Assembly (NCBI RefSeq): GCF_963681195.1
Contig: NZ_OY808997.1
Coordinates: forward strand, 2,976,001-3,040,000
Direction of reading: 5' to 3'
DNA length: 64,000 nucleotides
Source: Vibrio sp. 16
Lineage (GTDB): Bacteria; Pseudomonadota; Gammaproteobacteria; Enterobacterales; Vibrionaceae
Shown: positions 27,044 through 37,133 of the stretch, piece by piece
Layout: every line of letters begins with the position of its first letter
How positions within the stretch are numbered: position 1 is the stretch's first letter
The notes under the pieces: model-generated
The model's database searches: none
Seen by the model: only the letters and a program-made list of their open reading frames with translations
Told to the model about the DNA's origin: nothing
Made by a program: the position numbers and the translations under genes

Positions 27044-29410
27044 ATGACCAAGAAAAACACCACTATGAGCAGCAAAGCGAAAACGACCAAAAAGCCTGCT
27101 CGCAAGCGTGCCAGTACGACAAAAAAACGCGCGCCAAAAGCCAAAGCTCAGCGAACATGGTTGAAAACCTTGTGGGGAATCAGTTGGAAGTTGGGGCTAG
27201 CAGGATTGGCCGTTTTACTGTTTGTCGGCATCTATTTAGATAGTGTGGTCAAACAGCGTTTTGAGGGGCAATTGTTTGACTTACCGACAGTGGTTTACGC
27301 GCGTATTTTACACTTAACACCCGGAGACGCGATTTCCATTCAAGAAGTGCGTAATGAGTTGGATGTGCTGAATTATCGAAAAGTGCGTCAACCTCGTTAT
27401 CCCGGTGAGTACTCGTCCTCTTCGACCAAAATAGAGTTAATCCGTCGTCCGTTCGAGTTTACGGATGGACCAGAGCCAGATCGTCATGTGATGCTGCATT
27501 TCAATCAAGGCGAGTTAACGCGTATTGAGTCCCTCGAGCAAAAAGGTGACATGGGTTACCTTCGTATTGAGCCGAAAATGCTCGGTATGCTAGAAAAAAA
27601 TCATGATGAGCAACGACTGTTTTTGCGTCGTGACCAGTTCCCTGAAGTGATGGTCGATGCGCTTCTTGTGACAGAAGATCGAAACTTCTACCAACATGAT
27701 GGCGTGTCACCCTTAGCGATTGCGCGGGCATTGGTGGCCAACGTAAAAGCGGGTCGTACAGTACAAGGCGGCTCGACGTTAACTCAACAGTTAGCGAAAA
27801 ACATCTTCCTTTCTAGCGACCGAACCTTGTGGCGTAAAGTTCGTGAAGCCTACATTGCGCTGATTCTCGATTATCGATACAGCAAAGATCGTATTCTTGA
27901 AGCTTATTTGAACGAAGTGTATTTAGGTCAGAGCCGTGGTGAGGCCATCCACGGGTTTGGTTTGGCATCGCGTCTGTATTTTGGTCAGCCCATCCAAGAG
28001 CTTCGTATTGACCAGCTTGCGCTGCTAGTCGGTATGGTTAAAGGACCGTCGTATTACAATCCAGTGCGCTTTCCTGAACGAGCGAAAGAACGACGCGATC
28101 TCGTCCTGCGCTTGATGATGCAGCAAGGTATCTTGAGTGCCAATCAGTTTGAAATGGCTGCGGATAGACCGCTTGATATCCAAGACAATCCACGTATCGC
28201 GAGCCGGCAGCCTGCGTATTTCCAGCAACTTAAAATCGAACTCAACCAAAAAGTCGGTGATGCGTTTCAATCGGATGTCGGTCTGAGAGTGTTTACGTCG
28301 CTCGACCCTGTGTCGCAACAAGAGTTAGAAGCCGCCATTGCCAAGAAAGTCCCCGAGCTAGGTAAAGTTGCGGGTAAATCACTGGAGGGCGCGGCGGTTG
28401 CAGTGGATCGTCATACCGGTGAAATCCGTGCGATGGTAGGTGGTAAACGAACCGGTTATGATGGATTTAACCGAGCGCTAAATGCCAGTCGACAAATCGG
28501 CTCACTGGCCAAACCGGCGGTCTACTTAACGGCCTTAGAGCAACCGGATAAGTATAATCTCGCGACCACTTTGAATGATAAACCGCTGAGCTTAAAAGGC
28601 AGCAAAGGCTCCGTTTGGTCCCCTCGCAACTACGATCGAAAATTCCGTGGCGATGTTCCACTCTACATGGCGTTGGCGAAGTCACTCAATGTGCCGACGG
28701 TTCAGTTGGGTATGCAGCTTGGCATTCCGAGCGTCGTCGATACGCTAGAAAAACTCGGTGTGGACAGAAACGAAGTACGTCCGGTGCCCTCGATGTTTTT
28801 GGGCTCGTTTACTCTGACGCCGTTCCAGGTGGCGCAGATGTATCAAACGCTGACTAACTCAGGGCGTCGCGCTGAGCTTTCGGCACTTCGCTCTGTGGTT
28901 GATCTTGATGGTCAGGTGCTATTCCAATCTCTACCGCGATCGTCACAAACGGTCGATCAACAAGCCGCTTGGCTCACCACCTACGCGATGAAGCGTGGAG
29001 TTTTGGAAGGCACGGGGCGTTATCTCAATAGTCAATTTGGCTGGGCGGCTCTTGCTGGCAAAACTGGGACCAGTAACGATACTCGCGACAGTTGGTTTGT
29101 CGGTGTTGATGGTCGCGAAGTGACGACGATTTGGCTTGGTCGAGACGATAACAAACCAACCAAACTGACAGGCTCAAGTGGCGCGTTGCGAGTGTATGCC
29201 GAATACCTGAAGCACCGCATTCCTGAGAAGCTAACACTACCTTGGCCGCAGAATGTTAGCACGGTAGGGTTCGCCAAATCTGCCCAAGGGAACTTGCAAC
29301 TCGATTGTCAAAACTCGTTTAAATTGCCTATCTGGGATGCAAACGGAAAATTCAAACAACAGTGTGATGATCAACCTGCGCAATGGATAAAAAAACTATT
29401 CACATGGTAA
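27044..29410 (+). CDS. mrcB: PBP1b, bifunctional peptidoglycan synthase
   Basis: Class A penicillin-binding protein that polymerises and cross-links peptidoglycan, normally activated by LpoB. A Lys/Arg-rich cytoplasmic tail (1-40), one membrane anchor (about 48-66), a UB2H-like domain (about 75-165), then a GT51 domain with catalytic E211 in TEDRNFY and GGSTLTQQLAKN. The transpeptidase has S487-L-A-K490, SLN and KTGTS motifs. 788 residues. The start at 27044 is 2 nt after hrpB; a second ATG at 27065 could be used instead. Confidence 0.96.
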   Translation: MTKKNTTMSSKAKTTKKPARKRASTTKKRAPKAKAQRTWLKTLWGISWKLGLAGLAVLLFVGIYLDSVVKQRFEGQLFDLPTVVYARILHLTPGDAISIQEVRNELDVLNYRKVRQPRYPGEYSSSSTKIELIRRPFEFTDGPEPDRHVMLHFNQGELTRIESLEQKGDMGYLRIEPKMLGMLEKNHDEQRLFLRRDQFPEVMVDALLVTEDRNFYQHDGVSPLAIARALVANVKAGRTVQGGSTLTQQLAKNIFLSSDRTLWRKVREAYIALILDYRYSKDRILEAYLNEVYLGQSRGEAIHGFGLASRLYFGQPIQELRIDQLALLVGMVKGPSYYNPVRFPERAKERRDLVLRLMMQQGILSANQFEMAADRPLDIQDNPRIASRQPAYFQQLKIELNQKVGDAFQSDVGLRVFTSLDPVSQQELEAAIAKKVPELGKVAGKSLEGAAVAVDRHTGEIRAMVGGKRTGYDGFNRALNASRQIGSLAKPAVYLTALEQPDKYNLATTLNDKPLSLKGSKGSVWSPRNYDRKFRGDVPLYMALAKSLNVPTVQLGMQLGIPSVVDTLEKLGVDRNEVRPVPSMFLGSFTLTPFQVAQMYQTLTNSGRRAELSALRSVVDLDGQVLFQSLPRSSQTVDQQAAWLTTYAMKRGVLEGTGRYLNSQFGWAALAGKTGTSNDTRDSWFVGVDGREVTTIWLGRDDNKPTKLTGSSGALRVYAEYLKHRIPEKLTLPWPQNVSTVGFAKSAQGNLQLDCQNSFKLPIWDANGKFKQQCDDQPAQWIKKLFTW

Positions 29411-29474
29411 TCAGTGGGTTATAAGAATAGACTCGATTAACGCTCCATCACTTCATTAGCAAAAGGATTTTAGT

Positions 29475-31769
29475 GTGAAAAAACTGGCTATGTTGTTATT
29501 GGCTGGCTTGTGGTCAGTGTCTGCTTTGGCGCAGTCCGAATATCAAGAAAGCGAACACTCAGAACCGCGCACAAAAGTCGCAGTGGTGTTGGCGGGTGGT
29601 GGAGCAAAAGGTGCTGCGCATATTGGTGTCTTAAAGGCTCTGGAAGAGATGCGAGTGCCGGTTGATTTTATTACTGGTACCAGTATGGGCGCATATGTGG
29701 GTGGTTTGTACGCCACGGGGATGAGCGCTGATGAAATTGAAAGTTTCATCGATACGGTTGACTGGAACACTGGTTATCGCGACCGCGTGAATCGCAGTGA
29801 ACGACGGGTGCGTGATAAAGAGTATGAAGACCGCTACCAACTGACCACCGATCTTGGTTTGCGTTGGGGAGAAATGCGGGCTCCGCGTGGTATTGTGCAA
29901 GGCCAGGGGATGCTCAAGATTTTGCGCGAAACAACGGGAAACTTACCGCCTTTCGTCTCTTTTGATGATTTAGCCATTCCTTATCGCTCTGTCGCAACCG
30001 ATATTATCGAGCTGGAACCGGTCATTATCGGCAATGGCTATTTGGTTGATGCCATGATGGCGAGTATGTCGGTCCCAGGAGCACTCCCTCCGTATGAAGT
30101 GAATGGTCGCATGTTGGTCGATGGCGGAGTGACTAACAATATGCCCGTAGACGTTGCACGTGAACTTGGTGCAGACGTTGTGATCGCGGTGGATATCAGC
30201 ACCGACTACAAAGAAGAAGATGACTTCACTACTTTTCTGACTGTGGCGGATCAATTGTCCAACTATCTGGTTCGTAGCACGACCAACCGTCAAGCCGAAA
30301 CCCTCACTGACGACGACGTGTTCTTACGACCGGATGTGGGTGACATGGAGACCACCGAGTTCGATAAGATGCCTGAAGCCTTTCGCAAAGGCTACCAAGC
30401 CGCCATGCAAAATCGTGACTTGATTAAGCGCTACAGTTTATCTTCAGCAGACTACCAAAAATATGTGGATGACAAAGAAGATGCGCGCAGAAATCTTCGT
30501 TATGGCGATGAAATAGCCGTCGAAGATATCGTCATTAATAACAACAGTCACTACAGCAAAAAGTTATTGGAAAACCGCTTGGCATTGGAGCCTGGCAACA
30601 CTTATTCAACGAAAGAGATTGAGCAAAGTGTGCAGGATTTGTATGCGCTCGATCGCTTTGAACTTGTCTCGTATCGTTATGATGAGGTAGACGGTAACGA
30701 CACTCTGGTCATTGATGTGGATGAAAAATCCTGGGGACCAAACTACGTCAACTTCCGCTTTTTCCTTGAAGATGATTTTAGTACCGACAGTCAGTACTCA
30801 ATTGGTATGTCGACTAATTTTACCGATTTGAATGTGCATGGGGCCGAGCTTCGAACCAACCTTGAAATGGGTACTGACAAGATGATCGAGGGAGAGCTGT
30901 ACAGCCCGTTTCTCTCTGGACAGAAGACGTTTACCACATTTAAGTTGGCCTACACCAAAGAAAAGCGCAATGCCCCTTTCACAGGGTTTGAGGACACCTC
31001 GTTAGAAGCAACTGAAAACTATTTGCCCGTTTCTTACACCGAATGGGTAGCGGAAGCGGCCATCGGCTATCAGCAAACGCTATGGCGAGAACTAAAGTTT
31101 GGTGTCCGATACACCGATGGTGACGGTGAGCTGTCCAGTTTGCCTTTATTAGGAGATGTAAAATTTAAGCGGTTGGGGGCATTTGCCAATTATCGAATTG
31201 ACACCTTAGACAGCTTTAGTTTGCCCACAGAAGGGATCTATTTAGATCTCAATTATCTGATATCTCGCGATAAAAGTGTTGGAACAACAGAGTTGGTGAC
31301 CGATCAAAGGGTCGAAGACACATCGTATGAGATGAGTGGTGTGTTGAAGGCGGCGCACAGCTTTTCAAGACATACTTTGGTCGCAAATTTGGACATCGGT
31401 GTTGTCACCAGTAAAAACTCATCAGTACCGATTGATCCGCGAGAAATCGGCGGTTTCCTGCATTTGTCTGGTATTCCTCGTAATAGTTTGATCGGCCAAA
31501 ACAAAGCCTTTGGTAGCGTGGTCTATCGATATCGATGGTTTGACAACGATTTTGGCTTGTTTACCTCACCGTTTTATATTGGCGCTTCCGCCGAATACGG
31601 TGGTGTCTGGTCTGATCCAGACTTGGACTACAATGATCTGCCTTTGTATATGGCAGGCTCTGTCTTTGCTGGTGTTGACTCACCCGTAGGACCCATTATG
31701 TTTGGTTATGGTCGAACCGAAAGAAACTATGATTCTTTCTACCTAATAATTGGCACAACATTTAAGTAA
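29475..31769 (+). CDS. Patatin-like phospholipase fused to POTRA and outer-membrane barrel (type Vd autotransporter-like)
   Basis: Signal peptide cleaved about after residue 19 (VSALA). The patatin domain (about 34-320) has oxyanion loop GGGAKGAAH, nucleophile S70 in GTSMG and D216 in VDGGVTNN, the Ser-Asp dyad. A POTRA-like segment (about 345-420) and a BamA/TpsB-type beta-barrel to the C-terminus follow, ending in FK. This order is that of type Vd autotransporters such as Pseudomonas PlpD. It should sit in the outer membrane, with the lipase facing out or released. 764 residues. GTG start with AAAGGA. Vibrio patatin-barrel proteins are widespread but little studied. Confidence 0.9.
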   Translation: MKKLAMLLLAGLWSVSALAQSEYQESEHSEPRTKVAVVLAGGGAKGAAHIGVLKALEEMRVPVDFITGTSMGAYVGGLYATGMSADEIESFIDTVDWNTGYRDRVNRSERRVRDKEYEDRYQLTTDLGLRWGEMRAPRGIVQGQGMLKILRETTGNLPPFVSFDDLAIPYRSVATDIIELEPVIIGNGYLVDAMMASMSVPGALPPYEVNGRMLVDGGVTNNMPVDVARELGADVVIAVDISTDYKEEDDFTTFLTVADQLSNYLVRSTTNRQAETLTDDDVFLRPDVGDMETTEFDKMPEAFRKGYQAAMQNRDLIKRYSLSSADYQKYVDDKEDARRNLRYGDEIAVEDIVINNNSHYSKKLLENRLALEPGNTYSTKEIEQSVQDLYALDRFELVSYRYDEVDGNDTLVIDVDEKSWGPNYVNFRFFLEDDFSTDSQYSIGMSTNFTDLNVHGAELRTNLEMGTDKMIEGELYSPFLSGQKTFTTFKLAYTKEKRNAPFTGFEDTSLEATENYLPVSYTEWVAEAAIGYQQTLWRELKFGVRYTDGDGELSSLPLLGDVKFKRLGAFANYRIDTLDSFSLPTEGIYLDLNYLISRDKSVGTTELVTDQRVEDTSYEMSGVLKAAHSFSRHTLVANLDIGVVTSKNSSVPIDPREIGGFLHLSGIPRNSLIGQNKAFGSVVYRYRWFDNDFGLFTSPFYIGASAEYGGVWSDPDLDYNDLPLYMAGSVFAGVDSPVGPIMFGYGRTERNYDSFYLIIGTTFK

Positions 31770-31889
31770 AAACGGGCTAAAGAGATGCACAATTGCGATT
31801 CTTAACTTGTGAGAATCAAAGGATTTAGTGCATAAAAATCATAAAACTTTAGTCTTAAGTTGCTATGTTGGTCAAAATGATGAGATTTT

Positions 31890-31914
31890 AATTTAACGTT
31901 AAATTTGCTATTCT
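31890..31914 (+). promoter_or_regulatory. Predicted acnB promoter with 16-bp palindrome
   Basis: AATTTAACGTTAAATT (31890-31905) is a perfect 16-bp palindrome ending 3 bp before TATTCT (31909-31914), a plausible -10. The palindrome covers most of the -35/-10 spacer, so a bound protein would directly affect polymerase. No good -35 is seen, suggesting activation. The regulator is unknown. Confidence 0.45.
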
Positions 31915-31926
31915 ACCGCCCACAGT

Positions 31927-31988
31927 TTGGCCTCTCTGGCGCTGTTTCTCACTCAGAACTGAATGAAAAATATGGCAAGGAGAGCCAA
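31927..31988 (+). other. Structured 5' leader of acnB
   Basis: TTGGC at 31927-31931 pairs with GCCAA at 31984-31988, and after a bulged C, TCTCT pairs with an AGGAGA strand, giving a 10-bp bulged stem closing about a 40-nt loop. It lies in a predicted leader of nearly 150 nt before acnB. Confidence 0.4.
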
Positions 31989-32067
31989 GTTTCCAAGGAT
32001 GTTCACTCCCTTATATTTTTGAATAAATAGTAATAAGAGGGAGGAACCGCAATGAGAGGAAAAAGTC

Positions 32068-34656
32068 GTGCTTGAAGCCTACCGTAAACACGTCGCAGAG
32101 CGTGCTGCCGAAGGAGTTGTTCCTAAACCACTAGATGCCGAGCAAGTTGCAGGCCTTGTGGAACTTCTTAAAAATCCCCCACAAGGTGAAGAAGCGTTCA
32201 TTCTTGACCTACTTGAGAATCGCATCCCACCAGGTGTTGACGAAGCGGCTTACGTAAAAGCCGGCTTTCTGACTGCAATCACAAAAGGTAAGGTATCGTC
32301 ACCACTTGTGAGCAAAGAGAAAGCAGCTGAGCTATTAGGCACAATGCAAGGTGGTTACAACATTGAGCCACTCATCGCTCTGTTGGACGATGCAGCCCTA
32401 GCGCCTATCGCTGTGAAAGCACTATCTCACACGCTACTGATGTTTGATGCCTTCTATGACGTAGAAGAAAAAGCCAAAGCAGGTAATGAATTTGCTCAGC
32501 AAGTCCTACAATCTTGGGCAGACGCTGAGTGGTTTACCACGAAAGAGAAAGTTGCTGAAAAGATCACGGTTAAAGTATTCAAGGTGACCGGTGAAACGAA
32601 CACCGATGACCTATCGCCTGCACCAGATGCGTGGTCTCGCCCAGATATTCCAGTACACGCGAAAGCAATGCTGAAGATGGAGCGTGAGGGTATTAACCCA
32701 GACCAGCCAGGCAGTGTTGGCCCAATTAAACAAATTGAAGAACTACAAAAAGACGGTATTCCACTGGCTTACGTTGGTGACGTTGTAGGTACAGGTTCTT
32801 CTCGTAAATCTGCGACTAACTCAGTGCTTTGGTTTATGGGTGAAGATATCCCATTCGTACCAAACAAGCGCACTGGTGGTATCTGTCTCGGCGGTAAAAT
32901 TGCTCCTATCTTCTACAACACAATGGAAGATTCAGGTGCGTTACCTATTGAACTGAACGTTCAAGAGATGAACATGGGTGACGTGATCGACATCTACCCA
33001 TATGAAGGTGTTGTCCGTAAAAATGGCGAAGAAATCTCTAGCTTTGAACTGAGCAAAGTACTGCTTGATGAAGTTCGTGCTGGTGGCCGTATTCCACTGA
33101 TCATCGGTCGTGGTCTAACAAGCCGTGCTCGTGCATCTCTTGGTCTAGGTGAAACAGACCTATTTGCTAAGCCGATTGATCCTACTGCATCTGACAAAGG
33201 GTACACGCTTGCTCAGAAAATGGTGGGTAAAGCATGTGGCGTTGAAGGCGTGCGTGCAGGTCAGTACTGTGAGCCTAAGATGACCACAGTAGGTTCTCAA
33301 GATACAACCGGTCCTATGACTCGTGATGAGCTTAAAGACCTTGCGTGTCTGGGCTTCTCTGCTGATCTTGTGATGCAGTCTTTCTGTCACACGTCTGCGT
33401 ATCCAAAGCCAGTCGATGTAAACACGCACCACACACTACCTGATTTCATTATGAACCGTGGCGGTGTATCGCTTCGCCCAGGTGATGGTGTAATCCACTC
33501 ATGGCTAAACCGTATGCTTCTACCGGATACGGTAGGTACGGGTGGTGACTCGCATACTCGTTTCCCTCTCGGTATCTCATTCCCAGCAGGCTCTGGCTTG
33601 GTTGCGTTCGCAGCGGCGACTGGGGTAATGCCATTGGATATGCCAGAGTCAATTTTGGTGCGCTTTAAAGGTGAAATGCAGCCGGGTATCACGCTACGTG
33701 ACCTTGTGCATGCGATTCCTTATTACGCAATCCAACAAGGTCTATTGACGGTTGAGAAAGCAGGTAAGATCAACGAATTCTCTGGTCGCGTACTAGAAAT
33801 CGAAGGTGTTGAGCACCTAACCGTTGAGCAAGCATTCGAGCTGTCTGATGCTTCAGCAGAGCGTTCTGCGGCAGGCTGTACAGTGAAACTGTCTCAAGAG
33901 TCTATCGAAGAATACCTAAACTCAAACATCACTATGCTTAAGTGGATGATCTCGGAAGGTTACGGTGACCGTCGTACTATCGAGCGTCGTATCACGGCGA
34001 TGGAAGAGTGGTTGGCAAACCCAGAGTTGATGGAAGCGGATGCGGATGCAGAATATGCACACATCATTGAAATCGACTTGGCTGAGATTGATCAACCTAT
34101 CCTATGTGCACCAAACGATCCAGATGATGCTCGTCTTCTGTCTGAGGTTCAAGGCACACAAATTGATGAAGTCTTCATCGGTTCTTGTATGACTAACATT
34201 GGTCACTTCCGTGCGGCGGGTAAGCTGCTAGAGCAGTGGGGTGGTTCACTCGATACACGTCTATGGGTCGCGCCACCAACGAAGATGGACCGCGATCAAT
34301 TGACAGAAGAAGGTTACTACGGGATTTACGGCCGCGCTGGTGTTCGTATCGAAACTCCTGGGTGTTCGCTATGTATGGGTAACCAAGCGCGCGTGGCAGA
34401 CAAAGCAACTGTAATGTCGACATCAACGCGTAACTTCCCGAACCGCTTAGGTACCGGTGCTAATGTTTATCTAGCATCTGCTGAGCTGTCAGCAGTAGGT
34501 GCAATTCTAGGTAAGATTCCAACGAAGGAAGAGTACTTGGAATACGCGAAGCAAATCGATGCGACAGCAGCAGATACATACCGCTACTTAAACTTCCACA
34601 AAATGGAACAGTACACTAAGAAAGCGGCACAAGTGATCTTCCAAGAGCCAGCATAA
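32068..34656 (+). CDS. acnB: AcnB, aconitate hydratase B
   Basis: Main TCA-cycle aconitase, converting citrate to isocitrate via a [4Fe-4S] cluster; its apo form in E. coli binds mRNA. 862 residues against 865, highly similar throughout. The N-terminal HEAT-like domain, swivel domain and catalytic core are in the AcnB order. Cluster cysteines are visible in [10 protein letters not shown] and CSLCMGNQ. The GTG start follows GAGGAAA by about 8 nt. Strong codon bias. Upstream are the promoter palindrome and a structured leader. Confidence 0.97.
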   Translation: MLEAYRKHVAERAAEGVVPKPLDAEQVAGLVELLKNPPQGEEAFILDLLENRIPPGVDEAAYVKAGFLTAITKGKVSSPLVSKEKAAELLGTMQGGYNIEPLIALLDDAALAPIAVKALSHTLLMFDAFYDVEEKAKAGNEFAQQVLQSWADAEWFTTKEKVAEKITVKVFKVTGETNTDDLSPAPDAWSRPDIPVHAKAMLKMEREGINPDQPGSVGPIKQIEELQKDGIPLAYVGDVVGTGSSRKSATNSVLWFMGEDIPFVPNKRTGGICLGGKIAPIFYNTMEDSGALPIELNVQEMNMGDVIDIYPYEGVVRKNGEEISSFELSKVLLDEVRAGGRIPLIIGRGLTSRARASLGLGETDLFAKPIDPTASDKGYTLAQKMVGKACGVEGVRAGQYCEPKMTTVGSQDTTGPMTRDELKDLACLGFSADLVMQSFCHTSAYPKPVDVNTHHTLPDFIMNRGGVSLRPGDGVIHSWLNRMLLPDTVGTGGDSHTRFPLGISFPAGSGLVAFAAATGVMPLDMPESILVRFKGEMQPGITLRDLVHAIPYYAIQQGLLTVEKAGKINEFSGRVLEIEGVEHLTVEQAFELSDASAERSAAGCTVKLSQESIEEYLNSNITMLKWMISEGYGDRRTIERRITAMEEWLANPELMEADADAEYAHIIEIDLAEIDQPILCAPNDPDDARLLSEVQGTQIDEVFIGSCMTNIGHFRAAGKLLEQWGGSLDTRLWVAPPTKMDRDQLTEEGYYGIYGRAGVRIETPGCSLCMGNQARVADKATVMSTSTRNFPNRLGTGANVYLASAELSAVGAILGKIPTKEEYLEYAKQIDATAADTYRYLNFHKMEQYTKKAAQVIFQEPA

Positions 34657-34683
34657 ATTGCGCTAGCCTTGTAAGTGATTGAT

Positions 34684-34718
34684 AAAAAAGCGCTCACCTA
34701 TCGGTGGGCGCTTTTTTA
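34684..34718 (+). terminator. Terminator after acnB
   Basis: A 9-bp stem GCGCTCACC/GGTGGGCGC (one G-T pair) extended by A-T pairs, with A6 before and T6 after. Bidirectional in form. Confidence 0.88.
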
Positions 34719-34808
34719 TGTTGGGTTCGGTTGCGTCTCTATCGCGTCATCGTTCAGTAGTCTGTATACTGCCGCCCATTATGCAGGCTAGAAGGCAAAA
34801 GGCGTGTT

Positions 34809-35180
34809 ATGGAGTTTGAATTCATTCGTAATACATTAATGGGAGAGTATTACGTCAAGTCGAGCATGGGGCATGAAATTGTCGGGCGTTGGTTGCAAGA
34901 AGAAGTTGGCAAGGATTGGGACAAGATAGCTCAAGTTGAACAGTTAACGGACCAAGCTCGGATGGAACCGCAAAAAGAACATCTACTTCTTGGTACTGAG
35001 ATCAGCGTCAACATTCAGGGAGACGAGGTGATCGTTCAAGAGAATGTACTGACTCATGGTGATGAGATGGAGTCGGGGAGTGAGTTCGACTTTTATGACA
35101 GCGAAAGTACAGCAAGTTGTGGGTTGGAAGACTTTGAAGCACTCATCGAACAATGGAAAGAGTTTCTAACCACAAAGTAA
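34809..35180 (+). CDS. yacL: YacL family (UPF0231) protein
   Basis: Small acidic cytoplasmic protein of unknown function, 123 residues; E. coli YacL has 120 and also lies beside acnB. Conserved stretches SSMGHEIVGRWLQEE, GDEMESGSEFDFYDSES and CGLEDFEALI identify the family. The start has weak ribosome-site AAAGG. No catalytic motif seen. Confidence 0.88.
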   Translation: MEFEFIRNTLMGEYYVKSSMGHEIVGRWLQEEVGKDWDKIAQVEQLTDQARMEPQKEHLLLGTEISVNIQGDEVIVQENVLTHGDEMESGSEFDFYDSESTASCGLEDFEALIEQWKEFLTTK

Positions 35181-35225
35181 ATGCACAGCATTGGTGAGGT
35201 TTGACCACCTTGCTTTAATATTGGG

Positions 35226-35257
35226 AAAAGGGCGCACCATATCGGTGCGCCCTTTTT
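35226..35257 (+). terminator. Terminator after yacL
   Basis: A 12-bp stem AAAGGGCGCACC/GGTGCGCCCTTT with a 5-nt loop, the T tract closing the stem. The upper stem doubles as an NtrC-like site (see 35234-35248). Confidence 0.88.
35234..35248 (+). promoter_or_regulatory. NtrC-like enhancer site inside the yacL terminator
   Basis: GCACC-ATATC-GGTGC fits the NtrC consensus GCACC-N5-GGTGC as found before E. coli glnA. It lies about 80-90 bp upstream of a sigma-54-type promoter, a usual enhancer distance. Because it is also a hairpin stem, part of the match may be coincidence. Confidence 0.5.
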
Positions 35258-35302
35258 GCATTTCAGCAGCTGATTAAAGTTAAATTTCATAGTAATCAAT
35301 AA

Positions 35303-35707
<405 letters not shown>

Positions 35708-35742
35708 CAGCGATAAGAATTCGAAGGACTGGAGACAATAAG

Positions 35743-36972
35743 ATGGAATTAACGACAACAGTAACGGAACTGCGTTACGCACTAGACACTTTTTTCTTCC
35801 TCATTTCAGGTGCGTTGGTCATGTGGATGGCCGCTGGCTTTGCCATGTTAGAAGCAGGTTTAGTTCGTTCAAAAAACACCACAGAAATTTTAACTAAGAA
35901 CATCTGCTTATACGCGATTGCTTGTACCATGTTCTTGCTCGTTGGCTACAACATCATGTACGTTGACAATGGTGAAGGCGGCTGGTTGCCATCATTTGGT
36001 GCATTAATTGGCACTCAAGGCGAAGGAGCGGATCACTCACTAGAATCTGACTTCTTCTTCCAAGTGGTATTCGTTGCGACAGCCATGTCAGTTGTGTCAG
36101 GTGCGGTTGCCGAGCGCATGAAGCTTTGGTCATTCCTTATCTTTTCGGCAGTGTTAACGGCATTTATTTACCCAATGGAAGGTTACTGGACTTGGGGCGG
36201 TGGTTTCCTATCAGAAGCTGGCTTTAGTGACTTTGCCGGTTCAGGTATTGTTCATATGGCAGGTGCAGCAGCAGCGCTAGCCGGTGTTCTGCTGCTGGGT
36301 GCTCGTAAAGGTAAATACGGTAAAAATGGCGAAATCTACCCAATTCCAGGTTCAAACATGCCGCTTGCAACTTTGGGTACCTTCATCCTTTGGTTCGGTT
36401 GGTTTGGTTTCAACGGCGGCTCTCAACTGATGGTGTCAGACTTCGAGAACGCAACAGCAGTCGGTCAAATCTTCTTGAACACTAACGCAGCCGCGGCAGC
36501 CGGTGCCATTGCAGCACTACTTGTTTGTAAAACAACTTGGGGTAAAGCTGACCTAACCATGATTCTCAACGGTGCGTTGGCAGGTCTTGTGGCTATCACA
36601 GCAGACCCTCTATCGCCTTCGCCGCTGTACGCTGTGGCAATTGGTGCGGTATCTGGTGCACTCGTGGTGTTTAGCATCATCGCCCTTGATAAGCTCAAGA
36701 TTGACGATCCAGTAGGTGCGATCTCTGTGCACGGTGTCTGCGGTTTCTTCGGCTTAATGGTTGTTCCACTAAGCAACAGCGATGCGACTTTCGGTGCTCA
36801 ACTATTCGGTGCGGCAGTTATCTTTGCTTGGGTGTTCGGTGCGAGCCTAGCGGTTTGGGCGGTACTAAAAGCGACCATCGGTATTCGTGTTTCGGAAGAT
36901 GAAGAGATGGAAGGTATGGATATGCATGACTGTGGTGTTGGTGCTTACCCAGAATTTGTCACGGTTAAGTAA
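35743..36972 (+). CDS. amtB: AmtB, ammonium transporter
   Basis: Trimeric inner-membrane ammonium channel. 409 residues with about 11 helices. The twin pore histidines lie in GSGIVHMAGA and ISVHGVCG. The C-terminal cytoplasmic arm ends GMDMHDCGVGAYPEF, the GlnK-docking tail. No cleavable signal peptide is obvious, unlike E. coli AmtB. It follows glnK by 35 nt with a GGAG ribosome site. Confidence 0.96.
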   Translation: MELTTTVTELRYALDTFFFLISGALVMWMAAGFAMLEAGLVRSKNTTEILTKNICLYAIACTMFLLVGYNIMYVDNGEGGWLPSFGALIGTQGEGADHSLESDFFFQVVFVATAMSVVSGAVAERMKLWSFLIFSAVLTAFIYPMEGYWTWGGGFLSEAGFSDFAGSGIVHMAGAAAALAGVLLLGARKGKYGKNGEIYPIPGSNMPLATLGTFILWFGWFGFNGGSQLMVSDFENATAVGQIFLNTNAAAAAGAIAALLVCKTTWGKADLTMILNGALAGLVAITADPLSPSPLYAVAIGAVSGALVVFSIIALDKLKIDDPVGAISVHGVCGFFGLMVVPLSNSDATFGAQLFGAAVIFAWVFGASLAVWAVLKATIGIRVSEDEEMEGMDMHDCGVGAYPEFVTVK

Positions 36973-37015
36973 GAACTCTAAATGTGACGTAACAAATACT
37001 TACAAATAAAACTAT

Positions 37016-37047
37016 CAAAAACCTGCTCTGATGAGCAGGTTTTTTTG
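37016..37047 (+). terminator. Terminator after amtB
   Basis: AAAAACCTGCTC/GAGCAGGTTTTT stem with a TGAT loop and a further T run: a strong intrinsic terminator. Confidence 0.92.
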
Positions 37048-37057
37048 TTTCGCATCA

Positions 37058-37085
37058 TTGTTTTCTAAACTATGATGAATATAAT
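37058..37085 (+). promoter_or_regulatory. Predicted fbpA promoter
   Basis: TTGTTT at 37058-37063, 16-bp spacer, perfect -10 TATAAT at 37080-37085. A Fur box begins 9 bp downstream of the -10. Confidence 0.65.
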
Positions 37086-37093
37086 AACGCAAC

Positions 37094-37108
37094 TGATAAA
37101 CGTTATCA
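37094..37108 (+). promoter_or_regulatory. Fur box before fbpA
   Basis: TGATAA-ACG-TTATCA is a near-perfect match to the 7-1-7 Fur motif TGATAAT-N-ATTATCA (12 of 14 defined bases) and lies over the predicted transcription start. It predicts iron repression of fbpABC. Confidence 0.8.
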
Positions 37109-37133
37109 TTACGAATACTAAAGGATTGAACCA

